Positions 6,970-14,942 are shown, counted from the first letter of the stretch. The stretch: DNA of 21,057 nt from JACZWZ01 sp964194935 (GCA_964194935.1 CAXMOL010000090.1:1-21057), one strand, 5' to 3'. Notes: generated by a model from the letters alone, not told the origin. Program-made: numbers and translations.

Positions 6970-7085
6970 CGACTCGATGGCAGGCGACCCGACTCGTCCC
7001 CGAAGGGCATCACGGTTGCGGGACAGTGCCGGATTCCAACCGGACTTCGCTCTTGAGTTCTCGATGTCGAGAAACCGCCGAGTCG
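6970..7085 (-). promoter_or_regulatory. Cobalamin riboswitch aptamer
   Basis: The minus strand shows the conserved cobalamin-riboswitch core: GAATCCGGCACTGTCCCGC then AACCGTGA, and near the 3' end a B12-box-like GTCGCCTGCC. A closing P1 helix is visible as CGACTCG (7079-7085) with CGAGTCG (6970-6976). It lies 78 bases upstream of the binding-protein gene of an ABC importer. This class senses adenosyl- or methylcobalamin and lowers expression when the cofactor is abundant. It is the main evidence that the importer carries B12. Confidence 0.93.
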
Positions 7086-7113
7086 CCCGGGACCCGAATC
7101 CCGAGCAATACCC

Positions 7114-7119
7114 ACCCTA
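7114..7119 (-). promoter_or_regulatory. Candidate -10 box for the B12 operon
   Basis: TAGGGT on the minus strand would start the RNA near 7107, about 20 bases before the aptamer P1 helix, giving a leader of roughly 215 bases. No convincing -35 element is seen. Confidence 0.35.
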
Positions 7120-7163
7120 GCTGCCACTGCCGGACCGCTCCTGAGACAGCACAGTCGGCTACC

Positions 7164-7169
7164 TACACT
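7164..7169 (+). promoter_or_regulatory. -10 box for leaderless small gene
   Basis: TACACT ends six bases before GTG 7176, and no Shine-Dalgarno site intervenes. This is the expected geometry for a leaderless mRNA beginning at the GTG, common in actinobacteria. The -35 region is weak. Confidence 0.5.
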
Positions 7170-7175
7170 TGCCGG

Positions 7176-7301
7176 GTGAAATCCCGGATGGCCCGAATCC
7201 TTGGAGCAGCCCTGCTTCTCGCCCTTGGTGTGTTCGCCTTGCGTCGAGCGGCACCCACCGAGGTCCCCGTCTCTCCCGGTAGCTGGGATCCGACCGACTG
7301 A
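7176..7301 (+). CDS. Small single-span membrane peptide, 41 residues
   Basis: A GTG-initiated frame encodes 41 residues: a basic N-terminus (MKSRMAR), one hydrophobic span (ILGAALLLALGVFAL), two arginines, then a short tail ending GSWDPTD. I do not recognise it. A start at ATG 7188 is also possible. Support comes from its position: TACACT six bases before the GTG, and a stop codon overlapping the next gene's ATG (TGATG), which implies translational coupling. A longer version of this frame reaches back to 7026 but would cross the riboswitch in antisense, so I reject it. The topology is that of a single-pass membrane peptide or uncleaved signal anchor; its function is unknown. Confidence 0.55.
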   Translation: MKSRMARILGAALLLALGVFALRRAAPTEVPVSPGSWDPTD

Positions 7302-8050
7302 TGCGCATCGCGCTGAACGCCGTGGCCGACGTTGGGACCAGGACCGGGAGGATTCTCAGCGCCGAGCCCGAGCTTGTAGCACTCGGTCTCTACGGCGATC
7401 AGGCCGGCATCGCCCAGGACCGCCGCACCTTGCGTATCTCGAGCCTTGAGGGCTTTGACGTGTTGGTCACCGACGACGGTCCCTCTTCTTCCGCCCTGGC
7501 CGGTCTCGCCGTCGAGGACGGATTGGCGTGCGCCATACCGGGCGCCATCTCTGCGGATGTCGCCGATCAGTTCACCAGTGCCGAACGGGTCGTCGTCACC
7601 AACTGCTCGCTCGCCGGACTCGCCGAGACACTTGCGGTCCACGAGGCCGCGCTAACCGACGAACCGCTCGACACGGTGATCGCATGGACCGAGTTCGGCA
7701 AGCCCCTACGCCGCGGCACCCCCGTGGCATTTCCAGACCCCGTTGGAGCGCGGTGGGGAAGACGTATCGGGCCCGTCGGAGACACGACCAAGATTGCCGT
7801 ACCTGTCGACGGTCCGTGGGCCGGAGCCGCCGCAACCGTCGTGGGAACCGTGGGAGGCTCCACGGCAACGCGGATCGTCGGGGTCGCCGACGACGGGGAC
7901 CATCTAAAGGCTATCGCCCTCGCCGCCGGTGCCGTGGTGGCTGCCCAGACCGACCTCACCGGCGCTATCGAGCCACGGGACGTGGCTGAGGCCTATCTCA
8001 CCGCCGCCATGCGAATGGGACTGGGAGTAGCCGCATACACGATGGAGTGA
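7301..8050 (+). CDS. Unrecognised protein, possible Rossmann-like N-terminus
   Basis: A 249-residue soluble protein without a signal peptide or membrane span. The N-terminus MRIALNAVADVGTRTGRIL followed by ELVALGLYG and FDVLVTDDG has the beta-alpha-beta rhythm of a nucleotide-binding fold, somewhat like NAD(P)-dependent reductases of the homoserine or saccharopine dehydrogenase type. The glycine motif is not canonical and no catalytic motif is clear. VVTNCSLAGLAETLAVHEAAL and PVAFPDPVGARWGRRIGP look structured, and the C-terminus is Ala-rich. Codon use and composition match the neighbours. It is coupled to the preceding 41-residue membrane peptide by a TGATG overlap, so the two may work together. 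I assign no function. Confidence 0.75.
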   Translation: MRIALNAVADVGTRTGRILSAEPELVALGLYGDQAGIAQDRRTLRISSLEGFDVLVTDDGPSSSALAGLAVEDGLACAIPGAISADVADQFTSAERVVVTNCSLAGLAETLAVHEAALTDEPLDTVIAWTEFGKPLRRGTPVAFPDPVGARWGRRIGPVGDTTKIAVPVDGPWAGAAATVVGTVGGSTATRIVGVADDGDHLKAIALAAGAVVAAQTDLTGAIEPRDVAEAYLTAAMRMGLGVAAYTME

Positions 8051-8060
8051 AGAGAGATCA

Positions 8061-8108
8061 CTCTCCCCTTTGGGGGGAGTCAAACGCCGCAGGTGTTTGG
8101 TGGGGGGT
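8061..8108 (+). repeat. Palindromic intergenic module G
   Basis: A complete plus-orientation copy: outer hairpin CTCTCCCCTTTGGGGGGAG, inner hairpin CAAACGCC-GCA-GGTGTTTG (8081-8099; 8 bp with one G-T wobble), then GTGGGGGGT. It begins ten bases after the preceding stop codon and faces module H across two tandem-repeat blocks. Confidence 0.8.
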
Positions 8109-8111
8109 ATC

Positions 8112-8153
8112 GGTCGTCAGTCGTCAGTCGCCAGTCGTCAGTCGCCAGTCGCC
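8112..8153 (+). repeat. Heptanucleotide tandem repeat AGTCGYC, six units
   Basis: Six consecutive 7-bp units: GGTCGTC, then AGTCGTC or AGTCGCC five times, followed by a partial AGC. Units differ mostly by one C/T position. It lies between inverted modules G and H. Confidence 0.85.
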
Positions 8154-8165
8154 AGCAAGAAATTC

Positions 8166-8207
8166 GGGAAACGGGAAACCGGAAACGAGAAACGGGAAAC
8201 GGGAAAC
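8166..8207 (+). repeat. Heptanucleotide tandem repeat GGGAAAC, six units
   Basis: Six 7-bp units: GGGAAAC twice, CGGAAAC, GAGAAAC, GGGAAAC twice, then the degenerate GACAAC. The unit sequence differs from the adjacent AGTCGYC block but the period is the same. Confidence 0.85.
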
Positions 8208-8212
8208 GACAA

Positions 8213-8261
8213 CCCCCCACCAGCTCGCTTCGCTCGCTGACTCCCCCAAAAGGGGAGAGTG
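8213..8261 (-). repeat. Palindromic intergenic module H
   Basis: A reverse-orientation copy almost identical to module B, with a GAA triloop in place of GCA (inner hairpin 8221-8239) and CTTTTGGGGG in the outer hairpin. Two further 7-bp units (AGGAGAC, TGGAGAC; 8269-8282) follow directly, before the DUF3566 stop codon. Confidence 0.8.
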
Positions 8262-8288
8262 TTCAGACAGGAGACTGGAGACTTGTTC

Positions 8289-8816
8289 CTAGGTCCCTGT
8301 CTGGGGCAAGGTGAACGCAGCCGACTCGCGGGTGTCTTCGGACTCATCGTGGCTGGGTTCGGGGCGAGCCACCGGTTCTACCTTCGGCAAGATGTTGCGC
8401 CGCGGTGTCTCTCTCTCCGGGGCGACCGGAAGACTCACCCTCGGCCTGGTGCCCTGTGGGGCCCCGGTCTCTTCGAGGACAATCACTTCGATGCCTCCAA
8501 CAAGATCGCTGATGAGGTTGTAGACAACCGCACCGAGCGTAAAGAACCCCGTCATCATGATTGTGCCGATGACGGACAGAAGGATGACGATCCGGAAGTA
8601 GACCTCGCCGTCGAGGTTGATTCCGTTTTCCAACCCGATGAGCAGAGCCAGTTCGTTGATCCGCTCGGGGATTCCGGCGTTTACGAATATCGCCCAGAAG
8701 ATGACCGTGCCCAGCACAAAGACGAGAGCCATGATGGCGTTGAACACCAACGAGACCTTGAGCACGGTCCACGGATCGACTTTTCGGATGACGCGGCGCA
8801 CGCGCTGCACAGCCAT
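8289..8816 (-). CDS. DUF3566 membrane protein downstream of gyrA
   Basis: A 175-residue protein with a basic N-terminus (MAVQRVRRVIRKVDPWTVLKVSL), two strong hydrophobic segments (about 24-46 and 74-100) and a hydrophilic Pro/Glu-rich tail of about 65 residues. The pattern RRVDPWSVLK...F is typical of DUF3566, an actinobacterial family usually encoded right after gyrA, whose role is not established. The ATG is preceded by AGGAG. It follows gyrA by 62 bp on the same strand, so it is probably the last gene of the gyr operon. An 8-bp inverted repeat (8264-8271 with 8296-8303) spans its end but lacks a T-run. Confidence 0.85.
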   Translation of the reverse strand: MAVQRVRRVIRKVDPWTVLKVSLVFNAIMALVFVLGTVIFWAIFVNAGIPERINELALLIGLENGINLDGEVYFRIVILLSVIGTIMMTGFFTLGAVVYNLISDLVGGIEVIVLEETGAPQGTRPRVSLPVAPERETPRRNILPKVEPVARPEPSHDESEDTRESAAFTLPQTGT

Positions 8817-8878
8817 GCTGCTCCTGTCGCTGACCTGAAGCAGGTTACCGAGCCACTCCAGAAACGAGTGGCAAACCC

Positions 8879-11323
8879 CTACCCAGCGGTTTCGGTCTCT
8901 TCCGGAGGCACCAATGTGAAGGAGGCGATCGATGCGTCACCTTCGACATCCATCACTTTTACACCGGTGGCATCACGCTTCTGGCGACTGATCAAGTCGG
9001 TCTCCATCCGGATGACTATCCCGTTTGACGAGGTCACGAATATCTCGGCCGAGGGCCAGACCACCCGCGCCGCCACGACCGTTCCCCGAACCCTGGTGAG
9101 CTTTATCGCTTTCAGGCCGACACCGCCGCGCTTCTGTCCTCGGAATTCGGTGAGCTTGGTCCGCTTGCCATACCCGCCACTGGTGAGAAGCAGCACCTCC
9201 TCGCCGTCTTCATTGGAGGCGGCCGACACCACCCGATCACCCTCGCGCAGGTTGATCCCGCGCACTCCCTGGGTGTCGCGACCCATCGGTCTGATATCGG
9301 ATTCCTTGAAGCGGATACCCATTCCCTGCTCGGTGAACAGCAGCAAGTCTTTGTCGCCGGCGGTGGTTCGCACCGAGACAACCTCGTCGTCGTCCTTGAG
9401 GCTGATGGCTATCAATTGATTCTGGCGACTGTCGTATTCGGAGAACTTGGTCTTCTTGATCTGACCGTTCCTGGTGGCGACCACAAGGAACTTTGCGGTC
9501 TCGTAGTCGCGCATGTCCACGACGGCCTCAATCGTTTCATCCGGTTGCAATGGCATGACCGATTGAGCGAGCACACCTTTGGCGGTGCGATCTTTGCGAG
9601 GCAGTTCGTGGGCCTTGATCCGATGCACCACGCCCCTATTGGTAAAGAACAGCAGGTAGGAGTGCGCTGTGGTGTGCAGCACCCTGGTGATCGCATCGTC
9701 CTCGCGAAGGTTTTCGCCGATCACGCCGCGACCGCCGCGACCCTGGCGCTTGTAGGCAGACGAGTTGACCGCCTTGATGTAGCCGTTGCCAGTGACCGTC
9801 ACAACGATCTCTTCATCGGCAATGAGGTCTTCGAGTGACAGATCGCCCTCATCGGGAATGATCCGGCTGCGTCGCCTGTCGGCGAATTCGGCGCGGATCT
9901 CCGTCAGTTCCTTGGAGATCAGCTTGCGTCTCTTGGCCGGACTCTTGAGCAAGTCGTTGAGGTACTTGATCAGTTTCTGCAGCTCTGCATACTCCTCACG
10001 CAACTTGGAGGTTTCCAGCGCTGTAAGGCGCCGGAGCGGCATGTCGAGGATGTGCTGTGCCTGAATCTCGGACAGCTTGAACTTGGCCATGAGGGCCGTG
10101 CGAGCCGCCTCGGTGTCTTCCGACCCTCGAATGATCGCGACCACCTCGTCGATGTTGTCCAGGGCGATGAGCAGTCCCTCGACGATGTGGGCTCTGGCTT
10201 CCGCCTTCCCTAGGCGGAATCGGGTCCGACGCTCGATGACGTCCATCTGATGATCGATGTAGTGGCCGATCATCTCGTGGACATTGAGGGTGCGCGGGAC
10301 ACCATCAACGAGGGCCACCATGTTCACCCCGAACGAATCCTGAAGTTGGGTCTGCTTGTACAACTGGTTGAGAACGACCTGGGGAATAGCGTCACGCTTC
10401 AACTCGATGACCATGCGCATCCCATTGCGGTCGGACTCGTCACGCAAATCTGAGATTCCGGTGATCTTCTTCTCGCGCACTACTTGGGCGATCTTCTCCA
10501 TGATCCGATCGCGCGACACCTGGTACGGGATCTCGGTGACGATGATGGCGATCCGACCCTTGCGGATTTCCTCCACCTCGCAGACGGCCCGCATCTTGAC
10601 CGAGCCCCGTCCGGTGTACATCGCTTCCTGTACGCCCTTGTTGCCGAGGATGAAAGCGCCGGTCGGAAAGTCGGGACCCTTTACGAACTGAAGAACCTCG
10701 TCTGTGGTTGCCTTCGGGTTCTCGAGCAGGTGCAGGGTGGCGTCGATGATCTCACCAAGGTTGTGTGGCGGGATGTTGGTTGCCATACCGACGGCGATTC
10801 CCGTCGAACCGTTTACCAGCAGATTCGGATACCGCGCCGGGAGCACAATTGGCTCGGTGCGCTCCCCCGAGTAGTTGTCTCCGAATTCGACCGTCTCCTC
10901 GTCGATCCCATCCAGTAGGTGCCCGGACAGCTTTTCGAGGCGACACTCGGTGTAGCGCATCGCCGCCGGCGGATCGTCGACCGTTCCAAAGTTTCCCTGA
11001 GGATCAATGAGCGTGTACCTGCTGGCATGCTCCTGTCCCATCCTGACCAAGGCGTCGTAGATTGCATCATTCGAATGGGGATGGAACCAACCCATTACGT
11101 CGCCGACCACCCTGGCGCTCTTGCGATATGGCGAAGTCGGCCGGATGCCCGAATCCCACATCGCAAACAGGATGCGACGGTGCACCGGCTTCAGGCCATC
11201 CCGAACGTCAGGCAGAGCGCGGGACACAATCACTGACATCGCATACTCCAGGAAGGAGTTCTTCATCTCGTGCTCGATGTCAACGAGCTCGATAGCGCCC
11301 CGGGGTGATCTTTCGTCGGTCAT
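8879..11323 (-). CDS. gyrA: DNA gyrase subunit A
   Basis: The breakage-reunion subunit of DNA gyrase, which introduces negative supercoils with GyrB. At 814 residues the length is normal. The N-terminus EHEMKNSFLEYAMSVIVSRALPDVRDGLKPVHRR is intact, the catalytic tyrosine is Y124 (AAMRYTE), and the C-terminal beta-pinwheel carries a GyrA box (QGRGGRG), supporting gyrase over topoisomerase IV. I chose ATG 11323, with GAGGA upstream; a TTG two codons earlier is possible. Odd point: residues 81-86 read HPHSND, where HPHGDS or HPHGDA is nearly universal (see finding). It lies 84 bp after gyrB, probably in the same transcript. Confidence 0.97.
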   Translation of the reverse strand: MTDERSPRGAIELVDIEHEMKNSFLEYAMSVIVSRALPDVRDGLKPVHRRILFAMWDSGIRPTSPYRKSARVVGDVMGWFHPHSNDAIYDALVRMGQEHASRYTLIDPQGNFGTVDDPPAAMRYTECRLEKLSGHLLDGIDEETVEFGDNYSGERTEPIVLPARYPNLLVNGSTGIAVGMATNIPPHNLGEIIDATLHLLENPKATTDEVLQFVKGPDFPTGAFILGNKGVQEAMYTGRGSVKMRAVCEVEEIRKGRIAIIVTEIPYQVSRDRIMEKIAQVVREKKITGISDLRDESDRNGMRMVIELKRDAIPQVVLNQLYKQTQLQDSFGVNMVALVDGVPRTLNVHEMIGHYIDHQMDVIERRTRFRLGKAEARAHIVEGLLIALDNIDEVVAIIRGSEDTEAARTALMAKFKLSEIQAQHILDMPLRRLTALETSKLREEYAELQKLIKYLNDLLKSPAKRRKLISKELTEIRAEFADRRRSRIIPDEGDLSLEDLIADEEIVVTVTGNGYIKAVNSSAYKRQGRGGRGVIGENLREDDAITRVLHTTAHSYLLFFTNRGVVHRIKAHELPRKDRTAKGVLAQSVMPLQPDETIEAVVDMRDYETAKFLVVATRNGQIKKTKFSEYDSRQNQLIAISLKDDDEVVSVRTTAGDKDLLLFTEQGMGIRFKESDIRPMGRDTQGVRGINLREGDRVVSAASNEDGEEVLLLTSGGYGKRTKLTEFRGQKRGGVGLKAIKLTRVRGTVVAARVVWPSAEIFVTSSNGIVIRMETDLISRQKRDATGVKVMDVEGDASIASFTLVPPEETETAG

Positions 11324-11407
11324 TCTCAATCCTCAGTCGTCAGTATTCGGTTCAGAAGGCCGAAGGCGCCTGTCGCTCGTTTGCTTGCCGGTCTCCAATC
11401 GCCACCA

Positions 11408-13324
11408 TCAGAAATCAAGGAAGCGAACATCTTTGGCGTTCTGCTGGATAAAGGAGCGTCGCGCGGCAACGTCGTCACCCATAAGCGTTTGGAACACATC
11501 GTCCGCCAGGGCGAGGTCATCCAGACCCACCCGCAACAGCACTCGCTGCTCTGGGTCCATAGTTGTCTCCCACAGCTGACCGGCGTTCATCTCGCCGAGA
11601 CCCTTGTACCGCTGCAACGACCACTTCTTTTTCTTGAAATCCGCCTTCACCTGCTCGAGGTGAAGATCACTAAACGCCCAGGCAATCTGCTTTCCCGCTT
11701 TGATCTGATACAGCGGCGGCTGTGCCACGTACACGTACCCGGCGTCCATGAGTCCACGCATGTGACGGAAGAAGAACGTCAACAGCAATGTGCGGATGTG
11801 TGACCCGTCTACATCGGCATCCGTCAGGATCACTATCCGGTGATAGCGCGCCTTCTCCAGATCAAAGTCCTCACCTATCCCGGTGCCGATGGCCGTAATC
11901 AACGCTTGGATCTCGTTGTTCTGCAGGACCTTGGTGAGCCGGTGCTTTTCGACATTGATGATCTTTCCCCGCAGGGGGAGGATCGCCTGGAACTCGCTGT
12001 TGCGCGCCTGCTTTGCCGAGCCGCCAGCCGAGTCTCCCTCGACGATGAAGATCTCGCTCAGCGCCGGGTCGCGCGATGAGCAGTCGGCCAGCTTCCCGGG
12101 AAGGCCTGCCGATTCGAGCAGGCTCTTGCGTCGGGTGAGGTCACGGGCGGCCCGGGCTGCCATGCGCGCTCGCGATGCACCAACACACTTCTCGACGATC
12201 TTTCGTGCATCTCCGGGGTGGCGGTTCAGCCACTCTGGGAGCATCTTGTTGAGGGCCACCTCCACAAAAGACCGGACCTCCGTGTTGCCCAACTTGGTCT
12301 TGGTCTGGCCCTCGAATTGTGGTGATCTCACTTTCGCCGAAACGATCGCCGTAAGACCCTCCCGGACGTCCTCACCAACCAGGTTCGGGTCCTTTTCCTT
12401 GAGAATCCCGCGGTCTCTGGCGAATTCGTTGATCGCCCTGGTGAGCGCCTTGCGGAATCCTTCCTCGTGGGTGCCACCCTCAACCGTGTTGATGTTGTTG
12501 GCAAAGCTGAGGACGTTTTCGGTGTAGCCCGCGGTCCACTGCATGGCGACATCGAGCTCCGCTCCTTTGCTGGCGGTGTCGAAGTTGACCACTTGACCGT
12601 GAAGTGGCTCCCGCTTCGCATTCAGGTGTTTTACGAAGTCGACGAGGCCGCCGGTGTACTTGAAGGTCTCCTTCGATTCCGGCGACGTTCTCTCGTCGGT
12701 CAGTCTGATCTCGAGACCCTTGTTCAGAAAGCCCATCTCACGGAGTCGGGAAACAACCGTGGCGTAGTCGAAATCCGTCGTCTCTTTGAATATTTCGGGC
12801 GAAGGGTGAAAGGTGATCGTGGTTCCGGAGCGCTTGGCGGCCGCGCCTTTCTTGAGCTTCGCTTTGGGGCTGCCCATGACGAAGTCCTGACTCCAACGAA
12901 ACCCATCTCTCACGACCTCTACTGACAGCTTGTCCGACAGGGCGTTCACTACCGACACGCCGACGCCGTGGAGCCCGCCGGAAACGGTGTAGGCGCCGCT
13001 GTCGAACTTACCGCCGGCATGGAGCGTGGTGAGAACGGTCGTAACCGCAGGAAGACCCGTCTTGGCCAGCTTGTCGACCGGAATGCCGCGTCCATTGTCT
13101 TTTACAGTGACGCTGCAATCTGGGTGGATCGTGACGTCTATTCGGGTACAGAATCCGGCCATCGCCTCATCAACAGAGTTGTCGACGACCTCCCAAACGA
13201 GGTGATGCAGACCTCGCGGGCCGGTCGAACCGATGTACATGGCGGGACGCTTGCGAACGGCCTCGAGACCCTCGAGAACCGTGATGTCCTTAGCCTTGTA
13301 TGACGTCGCGTTCTTCCCTGCCAC
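11408..13324 (-). CDS. gyrB: DNA gyrase subunit B
   Basis: The ATPase subunit of gyrase, 638 residues and of the standard actinobacterial length. In order: the GHKL ATPase with E45 and N49 (EVVDNSVDEAMAGF), DNGRGIP and GLHGVGVSVVNALS; the transducer domain; the TOPRIM domain with EGDSAGGSA, PLRGKIINVEK and DADVDGSHI; and the tail QRYKGLGEMNAGQLWETTMDP. All catalytic residues are present. The GTG start at 13324 is preceded by GGAAGGA. A -10-like TATACT lies about 135 bp upstream (13459-13464), so gyrB-gyrA-DUF3566 probably form their own transcription unit, separate from the recF-DUF721 genes upstream. Confidence 0.98.
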   Translation of the reverse strand: MAGKNATSYKAKDITVLEGLEAVRKRPAMYIGSTGPRGLHHLVWEVVDNSVDEAMAGFCTRIDVTIHPDCSVTVKDNGRGIPVDKLAKTGLPAVTTVLTTLHAGGKFDSGAYTVSGGLHGVGVSVVNALSDKLSVEVVRDGFRWSQDFVMGSPKAKLKKGAAAKRSGTTITFHPSPEIFKETTDFDYATVVSRLREMGFLNKGLEIRLTDERTSPESKETFKYTGGLVDFVKHLNAKREPLHGQVVNFDTASKGAELDVAMQWTAGYTENVLSFANNINTVEGGTHEEGFRKALTRAINEFARDRGILKEKDPNLVGEDVREGLTAIVSAKVRSPQFEGQTKTKLGNTEVRSFVEVALNKMLPEWLNRHPGDARKIVEKCVGASRARMAARAARDLTRRKSLLESAGLPGKLADCSSRDPALSEIFIVEGDSAGGSAKQARNSEFQAILPLRGKIINVEKHRLTKVLQNNEIQALITAIGTGIGEDFDLEKARYHRIVILTDADVDGSHIRTLLLTFFFRHMRGLMDAGYVYVAQPPLYQIKAGKQIAWAFSDLHLEQVKADFKKKKWSLQRYKGLGEMNAGQLWETTMDPEQRVLLRVGLDDLALADDVFQTLMGDDVAARRSFIQQNAKDVRFLDF

Positions 13325-13458
13325 TGTGTTCCTTCCAGTCGTCCGGTGTCGTTGGCGGTCTCTTCGGCCGGCTTGGCAACCGCTCCCGAACCGTGTCGTT
13401 GCGTGGTGGCAATCGGATCAAATCGAACAGGTCTCCGACACCCGCTAACACCTGTGTA

Positions 13459-13464
13459 AGTATA
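13459..13464 (-). promoter_or_regulatory. Candidate -10 box of the gyrBA operon
   Basis: TATACT on the minus strand in the 200-bp spacer between the DUF721 gene and gyrB. The -35 region is poor (CCGATT at 17-bp spacing). It would give a leader of about 125 bases. Confidence 0.5.
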
Positions 13465-13524
13465 GCCGCTGACTGGGTCTAAATCGGACCCCCAGCAGCG
13501 ATTCCCTCGCTGTAAAACCCCTGT

Positions 13525-13842
13525 TCAGAGGCCCTTTTTTCGAGTACCGACACGAATCTTGATGCGGGCAACAGTCCCCTCGCCAAAGTGTTCTTTCAAG
13601 CGGTCCAGGAGGGGCCCAACCCGGTACTTCAACAGGCTTGCCGCGCTGCCATCCTTTACCTCCAAAACGAGTTCCCCGTCCTTGAAACCGACCGGCTCGG
13701 CCATCCCGGCGAACGGCTCACCCGCCACATTCGACCAATCGGCGACCAGTCCCGTCAGGTCGATCACCGTCGGCATCCCCATCCGGACCAGCAGCAGCTC
13801 CAGGTCTCTACCGATCGGCTCGAGGTCGCGTCTTTCTTTCAT
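13525..13842 (-). CDS. DUF721 (DciA-like) protein
   Basis: A 105-residue protein of the DUF721 family, found between recF and gyrB in many actinobacteria. DciA, the studied member of this superfamily, helps load the replicative helicase; whether this short actinobacterial form does the same is not known. Visible family features are the basic N-terminal region, WSNVAGEPFAGMAEPVGFKDGELVLEV and LKYRVGPLLDRLKEHFGEGTVARIKIRV. I chose ATG 13842, which overlaps the recF stop as ATGA. An upstream GTG at 13875 would overlap recF by 37 bases and add residues unlike the family. Confidence 0.88.
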   Translation of the reverse strand: MKERRDLEPIGRDLELLLVRMGMPTVIDLTGLVADWSNVAGEPFAGMAEPVGFKDGELVLEVKDGSAASLLKYRVGPLLDRLKEHFGEGTVARIKIRVGTRKKGL

Positions 13843-14942
13843 GCCGACGTCACCGCTCCAGAGCTCACGATCCACCGCTCTCCGACCAGGGGAACCTCTT
13901 CCTCTCGGGCAGAGGTGACGAATACCTGTCCGGAGGGAAGAAGCTCCACCAGTCTCTCCCCTCTACCCGGATCCAGCTCGGAAAAAACATCATCGAGCAA
14001 AAGCACTGGTGGGGTTCCCCTTCTGTCCAGCAGCACCCGGTAGGCGGCAACACGCAGACCGAGCGCTATCGAGCGCTGCTCTCCCTGACTGGCCCTGGAG
14101 CGGGCATCGCGACCATCAATCAACATGACAACTTCGTCGCGATGCGGTCCAACCGTTGTCGTCCGCCGGTCGAGGTCCGACTGTCGAGCGCCGGCCAGGG
14201 CCTCGGCCAAGAGTGGTCGCAAGGCCTCGGCGTCGCCGGAGCGATCCGGTTGGCCCAAGCCGGCTGCTTCATACCTCCACTCCACCCTTCCCTCTTTTCC
14301 AGAGAGTTCACCGTATAGGTCGGCTACGACGGGCTCCAGCAACCTCGCCACCGCCAACCGCCGGCCGAGGACCGCAGCACCCAGTGATGCCAACCGCTCA
14401 TCGAGTACGTCGAGCGTCGTGGAATCCGCATTGCGTCCGTCCCTCCTCAGAAGGGCGTTGCGTTGTCTTACGGTCTTGTCGTACTCGGCGAACTCTGACC
14501 CGGCCACCGGCCAGACCTGGACCGCAGCGTCATCCAGGTACTCCCTTCGATAAGCGGGGCCTCTCTTCACCAAGTCGAGATCGTCGGGGAGAAAGGAGAC
14601 GAGAGCAACGCGCTCGGCCACCTCTGCTCGACCCTTGGGCCGCTTTCCGTCGAGCAAAACCCGGCGCCGCCCTTGGGCCGGCACCTCCACCTCTACCAGC
14701 GAGGTTCTCTCGTCGGCGACGAACTCCCCTCTAGCGATTGCCTCCTCTGCGCCGTCGGCAACCAGAGAAGCGTCGGGTGCTCCTCTAAAGGACTTCAGGG
14801 CAGCGAGATATCCGATCGCCTCAAGCACCGAGGTCTTCCCTGTTCCGTTGTCGCCAATCAATACATTTACGCCGCTGCCGGGGTCAAACCGCAGCGAACC
14901 GTGCGCTCGAAAATGGCCCAGTTCGAGCCAGAGCAATCTCAC
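13839..14942 (-). CDS. recF: DNA replication and repair protein RecF
   Basis: An SMC-like ATPase that loads RecA at gapped DNA through RecFOR. At 367 residues it has the normal length. It begins with MRLLWLELGHFRAHGSLRF, as RecF proteins do, then Walker A GDNGTGKTS (about 31-39). The D-loop/Walker B is LLLDDVFSELD and the signature SQGEQRSIALGLR. FLPDDLDLVKRGPAYRREYLD is the typical middle motif. The GTG start has little Shine-Dalgarno support. It follows dnaN after a 91-bp spacer and overlaps the DUF721 gene by four bases. Confidence 0.96.
   Translation of the reverse strand: MRLLWLELGHFRAHGSLRFDPGSGVNVLIGDNGTGKTSVLEAIGYLAALKSFRGAPDASLVADGAEEAIARGEFVADERTSLVEVEVPAQGRRRVLLDGKRPKGRAEVAERVALVSFLPDDLDLVKRGPAYRREYLDDAAVQVWPVAGSEFAEYDKTVRQRNALLRRDGRNADSTTLDVLDERLASLGAAVLGRRLAVARLLEPVVADLYGELSGKEGRVEWRYEAAGLGQPDRSGDAEALRPLLAEALAGARQSDLDRRTTTVGPHRDEVVMLIDGRDARSRASQGEQRSIALGLRVAAYRVLLDRRGTPPVLLLDDVFSELDPGRGERLVELLPSGQVFVTSAREEEVPLVGERWIVSSGAVTSA

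Noticed and set aside
6834..7127. Minus-strand frame over the riboswitch
   Set aside because: It overlaps the aptamer and the btuF start; the conserved RNA explains the sequence.
7026..7175. 91-residue version of the small membrane gene
   Set aside because: It crosses the riboswitch in antisense; the leaderless -10 and GTG 7176 give a better start.
8112..8207. CRISPR-like array
   Set aside because: Units are 7 bp without spacers; it is a microsatellite-type tandem repeat.
8264..8303. 8-bp inverted repeat at the DUF3566 end as gyr operon terminator
   Set aside because: The loop is 24 bases, there is no T-run, and it overlaps heptamer units; it may be chance.
8259..9419. 386-residue plus-strand frame opposite DUF3566 and gyrA
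   Set aside because: Antisense to conserved genes, no recognisable protein features.
13496..13512. CAGCGA-TTCCC-TCGCTG as terminator of recF-DUF721
   Set aside because: On the minus strand it is followed by CTGGGGG rather than T residues.
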